Source: Gemmataceae bacterium (GTDB lineage Bacteria > Planctomycetota > Planctomycetia > Gemmatales > Gemmataceae). From it: DNA of 64,000 bases. Location of the stretch: positions 1 through 64,000 of the forward strand of contig JAQGHQ010000496.1 in NCBI GenBank assembly GCA_028288765.1, given 5' to 3'. This document shows, in pieces, positions 1 to 8,621 of the stretch. The notes under the pieces were generated by a model. It saw nothing but the letters and a program-made list of their open reading frames with translations, was not told the origin of the DNA and did no database searches. The stretch's first letter is position 1. Each line of letters starts with the position of its first letter. Made by a program: the position numbers and the translations under genes.

Positions 1-21
1 TACCGGCGGAAGATGCGATGA
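1..21 (+). CDS. Possible last codons of a gene entering from the left
   Basis: Reading from base 1 gives Y-R-R-K-M-R followed by TGA at 19-21. This could be the end of a gene that starts before the window, but six codons are not enough to identify anything. The only support is that no other gene occupies this edge. Confidence 0.2.
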   Translation, partial: YRRKMR

Positions 22-667
22 CCAGGCGGCCGAGCCGCCAAAGACGGACGAATTCGGGTACTCGTAGGTGCCCCCGTACCGGGCTGCGCCGAGCCAACCC
101 AAAACTCACGGAAGTGCCATTCAACCCACTGGGAGTGTCGCATTTCCGGCGAGCGAAAGCCGGACCGGGTTCCTGTATCAGGCGAGCGGCAGGAGAAAAT
201 CGACCCGATAAGAGGGTGGGTGCCACGGGCGGCTTGTTGTCCGCCCGTGTGGTTCGCGCTCCCGATCACACGGGCGGACAAGCCGCCCGTGGCACCCGCA
301 GAAGGATAATTCACTTCCTACTGCCTGCCTAAAACACCCGCCGGCCCAGGCCGCGGGTTTCCCCGGGCGCGGGGCAAGACAGGTATAGCACCGGCCCAAA
401 CTTGGTCGGATTGAGCCGATCAGCTGTAAGTCGATCATTTCGGCCGAACAATTTGCGCAATTCAAGAGGCGGTCCTCGGCCGTGCGGGTAACGGCGGGAG
501 TTTCTCGGTGAACGCCGCCCTCGCACCGGCGCCACGGAGGGCCGTTGGGGCACCCGCCCGGCGACCCCGGACGCCCACGTGTGGACATTTTCCGAGTGAC
601 TGACCTGCCCCGTCGTGCAACGATGGAAGATCGACGTCCCGAATCTCGCAATCTCGCACCCCACAAT
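22..667. other. Intergenic stretch with nested inverted repeats
   Basis: I see no convincing gene here. The left half holds a nested palindrome (about 177-331, listed separately). The remainder up to the start at 668 shows no clear RNA gene. Bases 60-175 and 335-600 are ordinary high-GC sequence, and open frames here look like chance frames of GC-rich DNA. Confidence 0.5.
177..331. repeat. Nested inverted repeat
   Basis: The inner arms are 218-250 and 267-297, complementary except for three extra bases in the left arm; they contain the core CCACGGGCGGCTTGT. They are flanked by an outer, poorer pair: about 181-205 (GGCAGGAGAAAATCGACCCG lies at 188-207) against about 304-331, which ends in CTACTGCCTGCCT. 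The 20-mer GGCAGGAGAAAATCGACCCG recurs at about 28653, also as an arm around a different inner palindrome, so this is a dispersed element carrying another element. Confidence 0.75.
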
Positions 668-1315
668 ATGGATCACCCCGACTGGGCTGCCTTCCTGGCC
701 GCGATCGTCGCCGCGCCGGACGACGACACGCCCCGGCTCGTCGCCGCCGACTGGCTGGATGAGCACGGCGACGGCGACCGGGCCGCGTTTATCCGCGTCC
801 AGGTGGACCTGGCCAGGCTGGCGGCGGCCGGCCTGGGCGCGAGCCCAGAGGCCGACCGGCTGCGGGCGAAGGAACGGGCCTTCCTGGGGGCGGTGTCGTA
901 CTTCCACCCCTTGTGGGCGGCGGAAGCGTGCCCGGAACTCGTCCGGGTGATGTTCCGGGAGGACGCCGCGAACCCGCTGACCGCGATGCACGTGGACGGG
1001 GCCGAGCGGCTCGGGTTCAGCCGCGGGTTCGTGGAGGTTGTGGCGTGCCCGGCCGAGGATTGGCTGACCCACGGGGCCGCCGTGCGCGGGCGGCAGCCGG
1101 TCCGCGAGGTGGGGTTGTCCGCGTGTACGACTCTGGACCCCGCGCGGTGGTGGTCGATGTTCCCGGTCCTGCGCGGCCTGCGCCGGGTGACGGTCGACGT
1201 GCCCGATCGGCCGACCGGCGGGACGTGGGGCCTGGTGTGGTTGCGGGACCAGCTGCCCGGGGTCGCGATTTCCGCGGGTCCGGCCGCGGAGGCCCGGCGG
1301 GACGACCGGCGGTAG
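668..1315 (+). CDS. TIGR02996 domain-containing protein
   Basis: This is a 215-residue protein of unknown function. Its first 50 residues form the TIGR02996 repeat-companion domain, a short module highly expanded in Gemmata-type planctomycetes. The hallmark is visible as DDDTPRLVAADWLDEHGD followed by RAAFIRVQ. The rest (residues 60-215) is typical of the family, where the N-terminal module precedes a variable tail. I chose the ATG at 668 because the domain begins directly after it; an upstream ATG at 623 would only add residues unrelated to the family. The stop codon lies in the loop of a perfect 13-bp hairpin shared with the convergent gene downstream. A second member lies at 59382. Confidence 0.85.
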   Translation: MDHPDWAAFLAAIVAAPDDDTPRLVAADWLDEHGDGDRAAFIRVQVDLARLAAAGLGASPEADRLRAKERAFLGAVSYFHPLWAAEACPELVRVMFREDAANPLTAMHVDGAERLGFSRGFVEVVACPAEDWLTHGAAVRGRQPVREVGLSACTTLDPARWWSMFPVLRGLRRVTVDVPDRPTGGTWGLVWLRDQLPGVAISAGPAAEARRDDRR

Positions 1316-1330
1316 CCGTCGTCCCGCCGG
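1294..1330. terminator. Bidirectional terminator-like hairpin
   Basis: The arms 1294-1306 and 1318-1330 (CCGGCGGGACGAC and its complement) are a perfect 13-bp stem with an 11-base loop. The stop codon of the TIGR02996 gene (1313-1315) lies in the loop, and the convergent gene on the minus strand ends at 1367. There is no T-run, so a classical intrinsic terminator is not proven. Confidence 0.5.
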
Positions 1331-1366
1331 AACCCCGACACGACCCGGACCCGCCCGGCTGCCCGT

Positions 1367-1792
1367 TTACTTCTTGTCCTTCTTCTTCGCGTACTCCCCT
1401 TCCAGCACCGGCTTGGCGTGCTCCAGGTCGTCGCCCTTCAGGTCGTCGAGGGTGGCGGTGTCGCCCTTCACCGCCCACTTGAAGCTGAACTCCGCCCCCT
1501 TCGCCGGCTTGTTCTTGAACTCCCCCTTCACCTCGACGTCGGTGATCTTGGCCTTCACCAGCCCGTCCTTGTCGGCGGTGTACTTGCAGGTCGCGATCAC
1601 CCCGTTGTCGTCGTGGAAGGCGAAAATCTTGACGGTCTCCTTGCCCACGAACTCGAACTTCAGGTCGAGCCCGTTCGCCTCGCGGGTCCAGGTCCCGGAC
1701 AGGGCCGGCTTGTCCTTGTCCTTCTTGTCCTCGGCCGGGGCGGTGCCGGCGAACAGGAACGCGGCGACGACGAACGCGAGTGGACGCACCAT
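1367..1792 (-). CDS. Small secreted protein of unknown function
   Basis: This 141-residue protein has a clear signal peptide (MVRPLAFVVAAFLFAGTAPA) followed by a lysine/aspartate-rich linker. The mature part is a small domain starting with SGTWTREANGLDLKFEF and continuing in beta-strand-like alternation, resembling lipocalin-like or TIGR03067-style planctomycete proteins that measure deviation from a template. I do not recognise a named family. The ATG at 1792 was chosen because it opens the signal peptide; upstream in-frame codons give non-native sequence. It is convergent with the TIGR02996 gene. Location is probably periplasmic. Confidence 0.7.
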   Translation of the reverse strand: MVRPLAFVVAAFLFAGTAPAEDKKDKDKPALSGTWTREANGLDLKFEFVGKETVKIFAFHDDNGVIATCKYTADKDGLVKAKITDVEVKGEFKNKPAKGAEFSFKWAVKGDTATLDDLKGDDLEHAKPVLEGEYAKKKDKK

Positions 1793-2141
1793 GGGTCGGG
1801 CCTCTGTGAGATGAGTTGACGGGCAAAGCCCGTCGCCGGAAAGGTAGCGGGACGGGTGTGGATCGCCCAGCCCTTCACCGAAACGACACCGGCCCGACCC
1901 GGGCGCGGGGCGTCCGCCCGCCACCCCCCGGCGGGGAGTGCTCCCGGGGGTATTCCCCTCCGACCGCTACCCCGCGGCAAGTTTGCGCCGTTTCACACCC
2001 CTTCGCCCGCGTCCGATTCTTCCGGCGTCATCGGCCTTCCCACATCTGCCGATTCCACCACTACCGGACTTTCCCACTTTACCAGCGCTGCCGGTGTCAC
2101 GGCGGCGACGGGGGGTTGGTTCGTCCGTCCGAGGGGCGGTC

Positions 2142-3464
2142 ATGCACTGGAAGAGACTCCTGGCGGCGGGGGTGGTGTGGGGAATCGCCGCCGGCACGGC
2201 CTCGGCCGATCTGTACTCGCTGTTCAGCTCCCCGCTCCCGCCCGGGCCGGGCACGGTCATCCCGTGCGGCGGGCCGCTCGCCGCCCCGGTCATCACCCCC
2301 ACGGGGGTCAAGCACGGCGAGAACGTGTTCGACATGACCCCGGCCGGGTGGAACCGCGAAACCTTCTCCACCCGCGCCCCGGGGCGCTACATCAACAACT
2401 CCTGCGACGACCCGTACAAGTGCTCGGCCGACCGCGTCGGGTGGGTGACCCTCGAATACCTGTACTGGGCGACGCAGGGGCCGTCCGCCCCGCCCCTCGT
2501 GACCACCGGCCCGGCCGTGCTCGGCCCTGGGGTTGCCGGGGCGATCGGCCAGCCCGCCACCCAGCCGCTCCTCGGCGGCGAACGGGTCCTGAACGGCCTG
2601 CGGTCCGGGTTCCGGATCGAGGCCGGGGCCTGGCTCGACGACGGCGGGCAGTGGGCGGCCTCCCACCGCTTCTTCTACCTCGGGTCGCGGAGCGAGCAGC
2701 TGGCCGGCGGGAGCGACGGGACGAACGTGGTGAACCTCCCGCAGGTCTTCTCGCTCCCGGGCGGGCCGGTGCAGGTCCCGCTGTACGTCGGGTTCCCGGG
2801 GCTCACCCGCGGGACGGTCACCAGCTCGGTCCAGACCCAGCTGTTCGGCGGCGACACGGTCCTCCGCCGGGCGCTGCGGGCCGGCGACGCGTTCCGGTTC
2901 GACCTGATCGGCGGGTACCGGTTCGTCCATCTCGGCGATTCGCTCGCGGACTCGTTCGACGTCGTGTCCGCCACCCTCCCCGGGCCGCTCTCGCCCCGGC
3001 TGATGGGCGAGGACAGCGTCCGCACCCGGAACGACTTCCACGGCGGGCAGGTCGGGTTCGCGACGACCGGGCGGAGCGGCCGGTTCACCGTCGAGATGCG
3101 GTCGACGATCGCCCTCGGGGTGACGGTGAGCGACCTGGACCAGAGCCGGACGCGGGCGCTGTTCGGCGGGTTCGGCCCGGCGGCCGGTCTCCCGGCCGTC
3201 CCCGGCCTGCCGGTCCCGGGCGCGCCGCCCCTGGTCCTGGCGGCCCACAACCAGTCGGACTACTTCGCGGTGGTGCCCGAGCTCGGGGTGAAGTTCGGGT
3301 GGGAGCCGATCAACCACGTCAGGCTGACTTTCGGGTACGACCTCCTGTACTGGAGCCGGGTCCGCCGGGCTCAGGAGCTGTACGCCCTCGGCCCCACGCT
3401 CCGCACCGACACGACCGATTTCTGGGCCCAGGGTCTGTCACTGGGGATGGAGCTGCGGTACTGA
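2142..3464 (+). CDS. BBP7 family outer-membrane beta-barrel protein
   Basis: This 440-residue protein begins with a signal peptide (MHWKRLLAAGVVWGIAAGTASA). It then has the planctomycete BBP7 pattern: a short proline-rich lead, a strand beginning VTLEYLYWATQGP, repeated amphipathic strands with aromatic girdles (FRIEAGAWLDD, FRFDLIGGYRFVHLGDSL, FGYDLLYWSRV) and a C-terminal strand ending in LGMELRY, as in outer-membrane barrels. BBP7 proteins are abundant outer-membrane proteins of planctomycetes with unknown substrates. The start at 2142 is fixed by the signal peptide. A second BBP7 gene lies at 7071-8621 on the other strand. Confidence 0.85.
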   Translation: MHWKRLLAAGVVWGIAAGTASADLYSLFSSPLPPGPGTVIPCGGPLAAPVITPTGVKHGENVFDMTPAGWNRETFSTRAPGRYINNSCDDPYKCSADRVGWVTLEYLYWATQGPSAPPLVTTGPAVLGPGVAGAIGQPATQPLLGGERVLNGLRSGFRIEAGAWLDDGGQWAASHRFFYLGSRSEQLAGGSDGTNVVNLPQVFSLPGGPVQVPLYVGFPGLTRGTVTSSVQTQLFGGDTVLRRALRAGDAFRFDLIGGYRFVHLGDSLADSFDVVSATLPGPLSPRLMGEDSVRTRNDFHGGQVGFATTGRSGRFTVEMRSTIALGVTVSDLDQSRTRALFGGFGPAAGLPAVPGLPVPGAPPLVLAAHNQSDYFAVVPELGVKFGWEPINHVRLTFGYDLLYWSRVRRAQELYALGPTLRTDTTDFWAQGLSLGMELRY

Positions 3465-4279
3465 TTCGGGCGTACCCGGTCGGGCTCGCGAGTCTGGATC
3501 TCCCCGTTTCAACGCCCAGCTCGTCTTCGGACCGGGACGTCGCCCGGGTATACTGGAGGCAGTGCGGTGGACGTGGCTCCCTGTCCTCGACTTCGGCGTG
3601 GTACGCGCCCCCGGGTTGGGAGGCCGGATCGAGTGGCCGGTGGACTCCGATAAGGGGGGGAGAGTTGGGCCGGAGGTCGGAACGTCGGTTGGGGGTCGAT
3701 TTTGCAGAACGAACCCAATCGACACGCTCCCTTCACAACTCGGGCCGATCCGACCCACGCGGGCAGGGTCGGTTTTGCGGAACGAACCCAATCCGGGGAG
3801 CGGTTCCCGCCCGGAGGGGGTCGGTTTTGCAGAACGAACCCGATTGTCATCACCCGCGCGTGTTCCCCGGCGGATTGCCAGCCGATCCCGACCGGGAGGT
3901 CACCAGATCGGCCTCTCTGTTGTCGTGGGACTGCCAGATCCTGCCATTCCCTGCCATCACCAGGCTCCTGCCGGTCTACGGACTGATTCTGCCGACCGAA
4001 CCCAATTCCCGTTGACGTTCTGCCTTATGTCGTGACGATCGACCAACGCCCGCCGGCCCGGGGTCGACTCTACCGAACGAAGCCAATTCGGACGGGTGAA
4101 ACCAGTTTGTAGACTGGAATGCCGGCACCGGCCTGGCGACTGATGCCGCTCTACTGATTCTGGATTTCACGAAGTGCGGCTGTCTGAAACCGGTCCTCCG
4201 GAGCGACGTCTCTGTGTGGAAACCCCCGGGCAGGGACACAGAACTCCGTCGCCTGATCCCGACCTCGAAGGAGGGGCCG
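3465..4279. other. 815-base intergenic stretch with short direct repeats
   Basis: No convincing gene is present. The main content is a set of at least five direct copies of a roughly 20-base motif (consensus TTYTGCMGAACGAACCCAAT) between 3700 and 4090, listed separately. Frames through them read as FAERTQ or FCRTNPI fragments and look like repeat artefacts. The last 20 bases hold a strong ribosome-binding site (GAAGGAGGGG) for the gene at 4280. Confidence 0.6.
3700..4090 (+). repeat. Five irregularly spaced direct copies of a GCAGAACGAACCCAAT motif
   Basis: Copies are seen at about 3700-3720, 3772-3793, 3823-3845, 3987-4008 and 4067-4090. The core is GAACGAACCCAAT, with GACCGAACCCAAT and GAACGAAGCCAAT as variants. 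All copies are in the same orientation, and spacings are about 72, 51, 164 and 80 bases. The sequence between copies is not conserved, so this is not a CRISPR array or a simple tandem repeat. No transposase is adjacent. Confidence 0.8.
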
Positions 4280-5911
4280 ATGCGCTGGCTCTCATCTCGC
4301 AAATCTCCCGCCGTACGGGCCTTCCTGTATCTCGGGCTCGCCGCCGCCGGGCTGGGGGTTGTTGCCCTCGCCCCGGCGGACCGGGCCGCCACCGCCCAAC
4401 CCGCGAACCCGCCCGTGGTCGGCCCCGAGTACGTCCCGGCCGACGCCGCGGTGTTCTACCACGTGGACGCGGCAAAGCTCTGGGGTGGGCCGCTCGGGAA
4501 AGCCGTCCGGGCAGCCGACCCGAAAACGTTCGACGGCCTCACCACCCAGGCGAAGAGCCTCTTCGGGGTCACCCCGGACGCGCTCCGGTCGGTCACCGCG
4601 TTCTGGCCCAAGTTAAAGGGGCCGCAGGACTCGGAGGCCTTCGGGGTGGTGCTCGCGTTTAACGCCGCTTACGACAAGGACAAGCTCAAGGCCGGGTTCG
4701 GGACGCTCCTCCCGGCGGAGGCCAAGGTCACGATCCACGCCCCGTCCGACCGGGTGGCGGTCCTGCTCGTCGGGCTCGACGGCGGGTACGCCACCCCCCG
4801 CCCGGCGGACCAGACCGGCCCGCTCACCGGGGCGATCCGGGAGGCGGCTTCCGGCAAGCACCTGGTCGTCGCCGGGACCACCACCGCCAACCTCCCCGAC
4901 GTGATCCGCAGCGACGACCCCCCGCCGGACATCCGGCCGTTCCTGCCGCTCTTCCGGGCCGAGTCGGTCGTCGGGATCGTGGACTTGGACAAGGACCTGT
5001 CGGTCGAGGTCCGGGTGCGGGCCGCCACCCCGCCCAAGGCGGTCGAGGCCGAAAAGGCCCTCGGGCTGATCCGAAACCTGCTCCAGGAGGGCCTGACCCG
5101 GGGGACGAAGGAACTGGGGAAGGACAACGAGAAGGACCCGGCCCTGAAGGACCTCTTCGTTCTCCTGAAGGACGCCCAGACGGGATTGAAGGACGCCAGG
5201 TTCACCACCGACGGGACGGAAACCCGGGCCCGGGTGGCGATCCCGGCCGACCTCCCGTTCGGCCCGGCCGTCGCTGCGGCGGTGGCCAAGGCCCGCGAGG
5301 CGGCCGTCCGGGCGCAGTCGGCGAACAACCTCAAGCAGATCGGCATCGCCATGCACGCGTACCACGATGTCAACGGGACCTTCCCCCCGGCTGCGGTCGT
5401 GGACAAGACCGGCAAGCCGATGCTGAGCTGGCGGGTGCTGATCCTCCCGTACGTCGAGCAGGATGCGCTCTACAAGCAGTTCAAACTCGACGAGCCGTGG
5501 GACAGCGACCACAACAAGAAGCTCCTCGACAAGATGCCGGGCGTGTACGCGATCCCCGGCGACACCAAGACGAAGCCGACCGAGACCCGGTATCGGGTGT
5601 TCGTCGGGAACGGGGCCGGGTTCGACTACCTCAAGGGGCCGAAGCTCACCGAGATCACCGACGGCACGTCGAACACGATCATGGCAGTGACTGCGGCCGA
5701 GGCGGTCCCGTGGACGAAGCCGGACGAACTCGCGTTCGACCCGGACAAGGACATGACCAAGCTCCTCGGGACGGTGCACGGCGGGCGCATCCAGGCGGCG
5801 TTCTTCGACGGGTCGGTCCGGTCGTTCGCCAAGCCCCCGGCGCGGAAGACGCTCAACGCCTACATTACCCGGGCCGGCGGGGAGGTGATCGAAGACCCCG
5901 GCGACGAGTAA
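4280..5911 (+). CDS. DUF1559 domain-containing secreted protein
   Basis: This 543-residue protein has an N-terminal hydrophobic signal segment (about residues 11-32), a roughly 300-residue region of unknown fold, and a C-terminal DUF1559 module. The module contains the conserved stretch [20 protein letters not shown], then [31 protein letters not shown] and the H-x-DG signature ([18 protein letters not shown]). Unlike most DUF1559 proteins it lacks the type IV prepilin N-terminus; here the module is fused behind another domain. The ATG at 4280 follows a strong Shine-Dalgarno sequence. Role unknown; DUF1559 is massively expanded in planctomycetes and thought to be surface or pseudopilin related. 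Compare the prepilin-type copy at 61242. Confidence 0.85.
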   Translation: MRWLSSRKSPAVRAFLYLGLAAAGLGVVALAPADRAATAQPANPPVVGPEYVPADAAVFYHVDAAKLWGGPLGKAVRAADPKTFDGLTTQAKSLFGVTPDALRSVTAFWPKLKGPQDSEAFGVVLAFNAAYDKDKLKAGFGTLLPAEAKVTIHAPSDRVAVLLVGLDGGYATPRPADQTGPLTGAIREAASGKHLVVAGTTTANLPDVIRSDDPPPDIRPFLPLFRAESVVGIVDLDKDLSVEVRVRAATPPKAVEAEKALGLIRNLLQEGLTRGTKELGKDNEKDPALKDLFVLLKDAQTGLKDARFTTDGTETRARVAIPADLPFGPAVAAAVAKAREAAVRAQSANNLKQIGIAMHAYHDVNGTFPPAAVVDKTGKPMLSWRVLILPYVEQDALYKQFKLDEPWDSDHNKKLLDKMPGVYAIPGDTKTKPTETRYRVFVGNGAGFDYLKGPKLTEITDGTSNTIMAVTAAEAVPWTKPDELAFDPDKDMTKLLGTVHGGRIQAAFFDGSVRSFAKPPARKTLNAYITRAGGEVIEDPGDE

Positions 5912-5932
5912 ACCGGGGGCGACCGGGGTTCG

Positions 5933-5990
5933 GGGGGGCGGTCCGCGTGCGCGAGTTGACCACTCAACTCGCGCACGCGGACCGCCCCCC
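5933..5990. repeat. Perfect 27-bp inverted repeat with 4-base loop
   Basis: The arms 5933-5959 and 5964-5990 are exact complements with loop CCAC. The arm contains GGTCCGCGTGCGCGAGTTGA. It lies 21 bases after the DUF1559 stop and 15 bases before the next start. There is no T-run after it. It could act as a terminator or an RNA-stabilising hairpin, or be one of the mobile-looking palindromes scattered through the window. Confidence 0.9.
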
Positions 5991-6005
5991 GACTACATTA
6001 CCGGT

Positions 6006-6782
6006 ATGACCCCGCACGACGCCTTTGCCGAGGGTCAGCTCGCGGACGCGATCGCCCTCCAGGAGGCGGTCGTCGCGGACCGACCCGCCGACCCGGCCGC
6101 CCGGCTGTTCCTCGTCGAGCTGCTCGCGTTCGCCGGTCGGCTCGGCGAGGCCCGCACCCAGCTCGCGCGGATCGACTCCGCCGACCCCGCTTGGCCCGCG
6201 TCCGCCCGGTCGTTCCGCCAGCTGTTCCGGGCGGAGCGGCGGCGATCGGTGCGGGTCCGGCGCCCGACCATTCTCCCGGAACCGATCCCCCGGCACGCGA
6301 AGCGGCGGTGGCTCGCGGTGAAGAGCCTCCGGGACGGCCATCCCGACGACGCGGTGCGGTGGGCCGACCGGGCGGACGCGGTCACCCCGGACGTGTCCGG
6401 GTTCCTCGACGGCCGCCAGTTCGACGGGCTGCGGGATGCGGATGACAGGTTCGCGTCGGTGCTGGAGGCGTTCGCGGGCGGGGAGCCCATCTGGTTCCCG
6501 TGGGAGGCGGTCCGGCGGGTGAAGCTCGGGCCGGCGAAGTATTCCCTCGACCGGCTGTTCCGCCCGGCGGAAGTCCGGTTGCGGGACGGGATCGACTACC
6601 CCGTCCACCTGCCGCTCGTCTACCCGGGGTCGCACGCGGCCGACGGGGTGTTCGCGGTCGGGCTGGAGACGGACCGCGTCTGTCCGGACGGCGGCCCGAT
6701 CCGGTGTGTCGGCGGGAAGCTTCTGATGGTGGAGGATGATGAGGTGCCGCTGGGCGAGTGCCGGATGATCGAGATCCGGTGA
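6006..6782 (+). CDS. tagJ: Type VI secretion accessory protein of the TagJ/ImpE family
   Basis: At 258 residues it has the usual length of TagJ/ImpE. An N-terminal TPR-like part (VADRPADPAARLFLVELLAF, residues 25-45) is followed by the ImpE core: FDGLRDADDRFASVLEAF around residue 139, then a W-F-P-W-E motif, a L-x-R-L-F-R-P segment, LPLVYPGS, and a terminal MIEIR. In known systems TagJ binds the N-terminus of the sheath-recycling ATPase ClpV. No other type VI gene (tssB, tssC, clpV, vgrG) lies in this window, so the gene is isolated here. The ATG at 6006 is the only reasonable start. Confidence 0.85.
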   Translation: MTPHDAFAEGQLADAIALQEAVVADRPADPAARLFLVELLAFAGRLGEARTQLARIDSADPAWPASARSFRQLFRAERRRSVRVRRPTILPEPIPRHAKRRWLAVKSLRDGHPDDAVRWADRADAVTPDVSGFLDGRQFDGLRDADDRFASVLEAFAGGEPIWFPWEAVRRVKLGPAKYSLDRLFRPAEVRLRDGIDYPVHLPLVYPGSHAADGVFAVGLETDRVCPDGGPIRCVGGKLLMVEDDEVPLGECRMIEIR

Positions 6783-7070
6783 AATGCGGAATGCGGAGTT
6801 CGGAATGCGGAATCAAAACCGGGTGCGACCGGTCGCCCGTTCCGGTGGCCGGTGGTTTTCGCCCCGGCGGGGCGGGTGCCGGTAGCCCGGGATAAAATCC
6901 CGGGCGGGCGAACCCCACCCGGTCCCTCTGCGATTCGCCGGGAGCTGCATCCGTCGGTCCGGCCCCGGTGAGTACCGGCCTCGTCCGCCCGGGGTTTCAC
7001 CCCGGGCTACCGGCCGGCGCCGCTCCGCGGCTCCAGATCTTTTCTGCCCACTGCTCACCGCCCACAATCC
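6783..7070. repeat. Intergenic repeats: AATGCGGA tandem and an inverted CCCGGG-type element
   Basis: Directly after the TagJ stop, 6783-6812 holds degenerate tandem copies of AATGCGGA; the same unit builds the perfect palindrome at 11401-11490 and a short run at 45740-45756. Further on, about 6878-6909 (GGTAGCCCGGGATAAAATCC) is the inverted counterpart of about 6985-7014 (GGGTTTCACCCCGGGCTACC). The two convergent genes end at 6782 and 7071, so this region could also serve termination. Confidence 0.65.
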
Positions 7071-8621
7071 TCAATACCGGAGCATCATCCCGAAGTTGAT
7101 ACCCATCAGCCAGTAGCTGTCCTGGACGAAGAGCTGGCTGAGGGTCGCCGGCCGGCCCGCGGCCCCGTAGTTGGGGCTGAACGGGACGGTCGCGGAGTTC
7201 ACGATCGGGTTGATCTGGTCCGCCGGCCGGGCGACCTTGTCGACGTAGATGAAGTTGTACCCGAGGAACGCGGTCAGCCCGCGAGAGATGTTCATCCCGA
7301 GGTTGAGGTTCGCCTCCGGGATGAACGTGAACTCGTCGTGGCTGAACCGGCCGATGTTCCGGGCGTTGGCGTACAGCCCGCCGAACGCCGTCCCGAACTG
7401 GTTGCGGGTCATGTCGCCGACGGCGCTCGCCCCGGTGATCTCCAACCGCTCGTTCATGTCCCCGATTGCGAACTTCCCGGTCGCGGTCACGGTGAACATC
7501 CCGTACCGGATCTCGGTCCGTAACCCGAGCTGGCCGCCGTTGAACCGGTTGGTCACCTTGAACATGTCCTGGACGAGGATGGTCGCCGGGGTCTGCACGG
7601 TCAGCCCGCCGAACGTGGTCGTGCCCGGGGTGGTGGTCGTGCCCACCTGGGTCAGGATCCCGAACGGGCCGGTGGCGAAAATCGGGGTCGTGGTGGCCGG
7701 GAGACCCAGGGTGGTGGACGACCTGATCCCCAGGTCCTCGTCGAGCTCGAAGTACCGGTACCCGCCGATGAGGTCGAGGCTCCAGGTGCACTTGCACCCC
7801 GGCTCGGACCGGTACAGGTTGAGCAGCCCGTCCCCTTCCACCCCCCAGGCCCGGCTGCTGGTGCCGAGGACCACCCGCCCGGACCCGAAGCCCGGGTTGG
7901 CGGCCAGCAGGGTGCTGAAGGCGCGCGGGGTCGCCGAGTCGAGGAACGGCCGGGCCAGGGTCGGGATGCCGCTCGGGGACGAGGCGATGTCGGTGACGTT
8001 CGACTTCGTCTCGGTCAGAAATCCGGACGCCTCGAACCCGTACCGCCGGTCCGCGTCCCCGTAGAACCCGGCCGTCACCCGCCCCCCGCTGAACGGGTTA
8101 TAGCTCAGGTGCTTGTTCCCCACCAGGACCAGGGTGCTCGCCCGGCCGGGGATCCCCTGGTCGACCGGGGCGCTGGTGGTCAGGAGGGGGAAGTGGACCG
8201 GCTGGGCCCGGCTGAAGAACAGCAGGTAATCGAACGTGGCCCACCAGTGCGGGGCCCCGCCGTACCCGCCGGACCCGGTGGGGGCGGGCGGGGCGGGCTG
8301 AAACATCGGGGCGCCGTACGGCCCCGGGTTCGGGTACATCGGCCCCGGGGGCGGCCCGAGCCCGGAGACCGGGCCGAGCCCCTGCGGGTCGCCCGGCGGG
8401 CCGAACGAGAGCGGGGGCATGATCACCGGGGCCGGCGGGACCGGCTGGCCGATACCGGGGGGCAAGAGGGCCCCGTTCGCCTGGATCACCTCCCCGGCCG
8501 GGCCGACGGCCGCCGGCGGGGGCGGATCGCCCGCCGGGACCGGCGGCAGCGGCGACTGCCCCCAGGCCCCGCCGGCTCCGGCCGCCAGTCCCGCGATCGA
8601 TCCCAGAATACCCTTTCGCAT
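7071..8621 (-). CDS. BBP7 family outer-membrane beta-barrel protein
   Basis: This 516-residue protein begins MRKGILGSIAGLAAGAGGAW, a signal peptide, followed by a long proline/glycine-rich low-complexity segment (about residues 20-135). The barrel region starts WWATFDYLLFFSRAQPVHFP and shows BBP7-type strands such as SLDLIGGYRYFELDEDLG and FTVTATGKFAIGDMNERLE. It ends in MGINFGMMLRY, a typical C-terminal outer-membrane strand. The start at 8621 has a CAGGAG ribosome-binding site. It is a paralogue of the gene at 2142, with a much longer Pro-rich N-terminal region. Ligand and function are unknown. Confidence 0.85.
   Translation of the reverse strand: MRKGILGSIAGLAAGAGGAWGQSPLPPVPAGDPPPPAAVGPAGEVIQANGALLPPGIGQPVPPAPVIMPPLSFGPPGDPQGLGPVSGLGPPPGPMYPNPGPYGAPMFQPAPPAPTGSGGYGGAPHWWATFDYLLFFSRAQPVHFPLLTTSAPVDQGIPGRASTLVLVGNKHLSYNPFSGGRVTAGFYGDADRRYGFEASGFLTETKSNVTDIASSPSGIPTLARPFLDSATPRAFSTLLAANPGFGSGRVVLGTSSRAWGVEGDGLLNLYRSEPGCKCTWSLDLIGGYRYFELDEDLGIRSSTTLGLPATTTPIFATGPFGILTQVGTTTTPGTTTFGGLTVQTPATILVQDMFKVTNRFNGGQLGLRTEIRYGMFTVTATGKFAIGDMNERLEITGASAVGDMTRNQFGTAFGGLYANARNIGRFSHDEFTFIPEANLNLGMNISRGLTAFLGYNFIYVDKVARPADQINPIVNSATVPFSPNYGAAGRPATLSQLFVQDSYWLMGINFGMMLRY

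Noticed and set aside
3509-3986. Several open frames of 90-160 codons around the GAACCCAAT repeats
   Set aside because: They consist of repeat-derived peptides, lack start signals and overlap each other on both strands.
3700-4090. CRISPR array
   Set aside because: Repeat copies are only about 20 bases with irregular 50-160 base gaps, and there are no cas genes in the window.
6006-6782. A type VI secretion cluster
   Set aside because: Only the TagJ-like gene is present; no sheath, ATPase, baseplate or effector genes were seen in the window.
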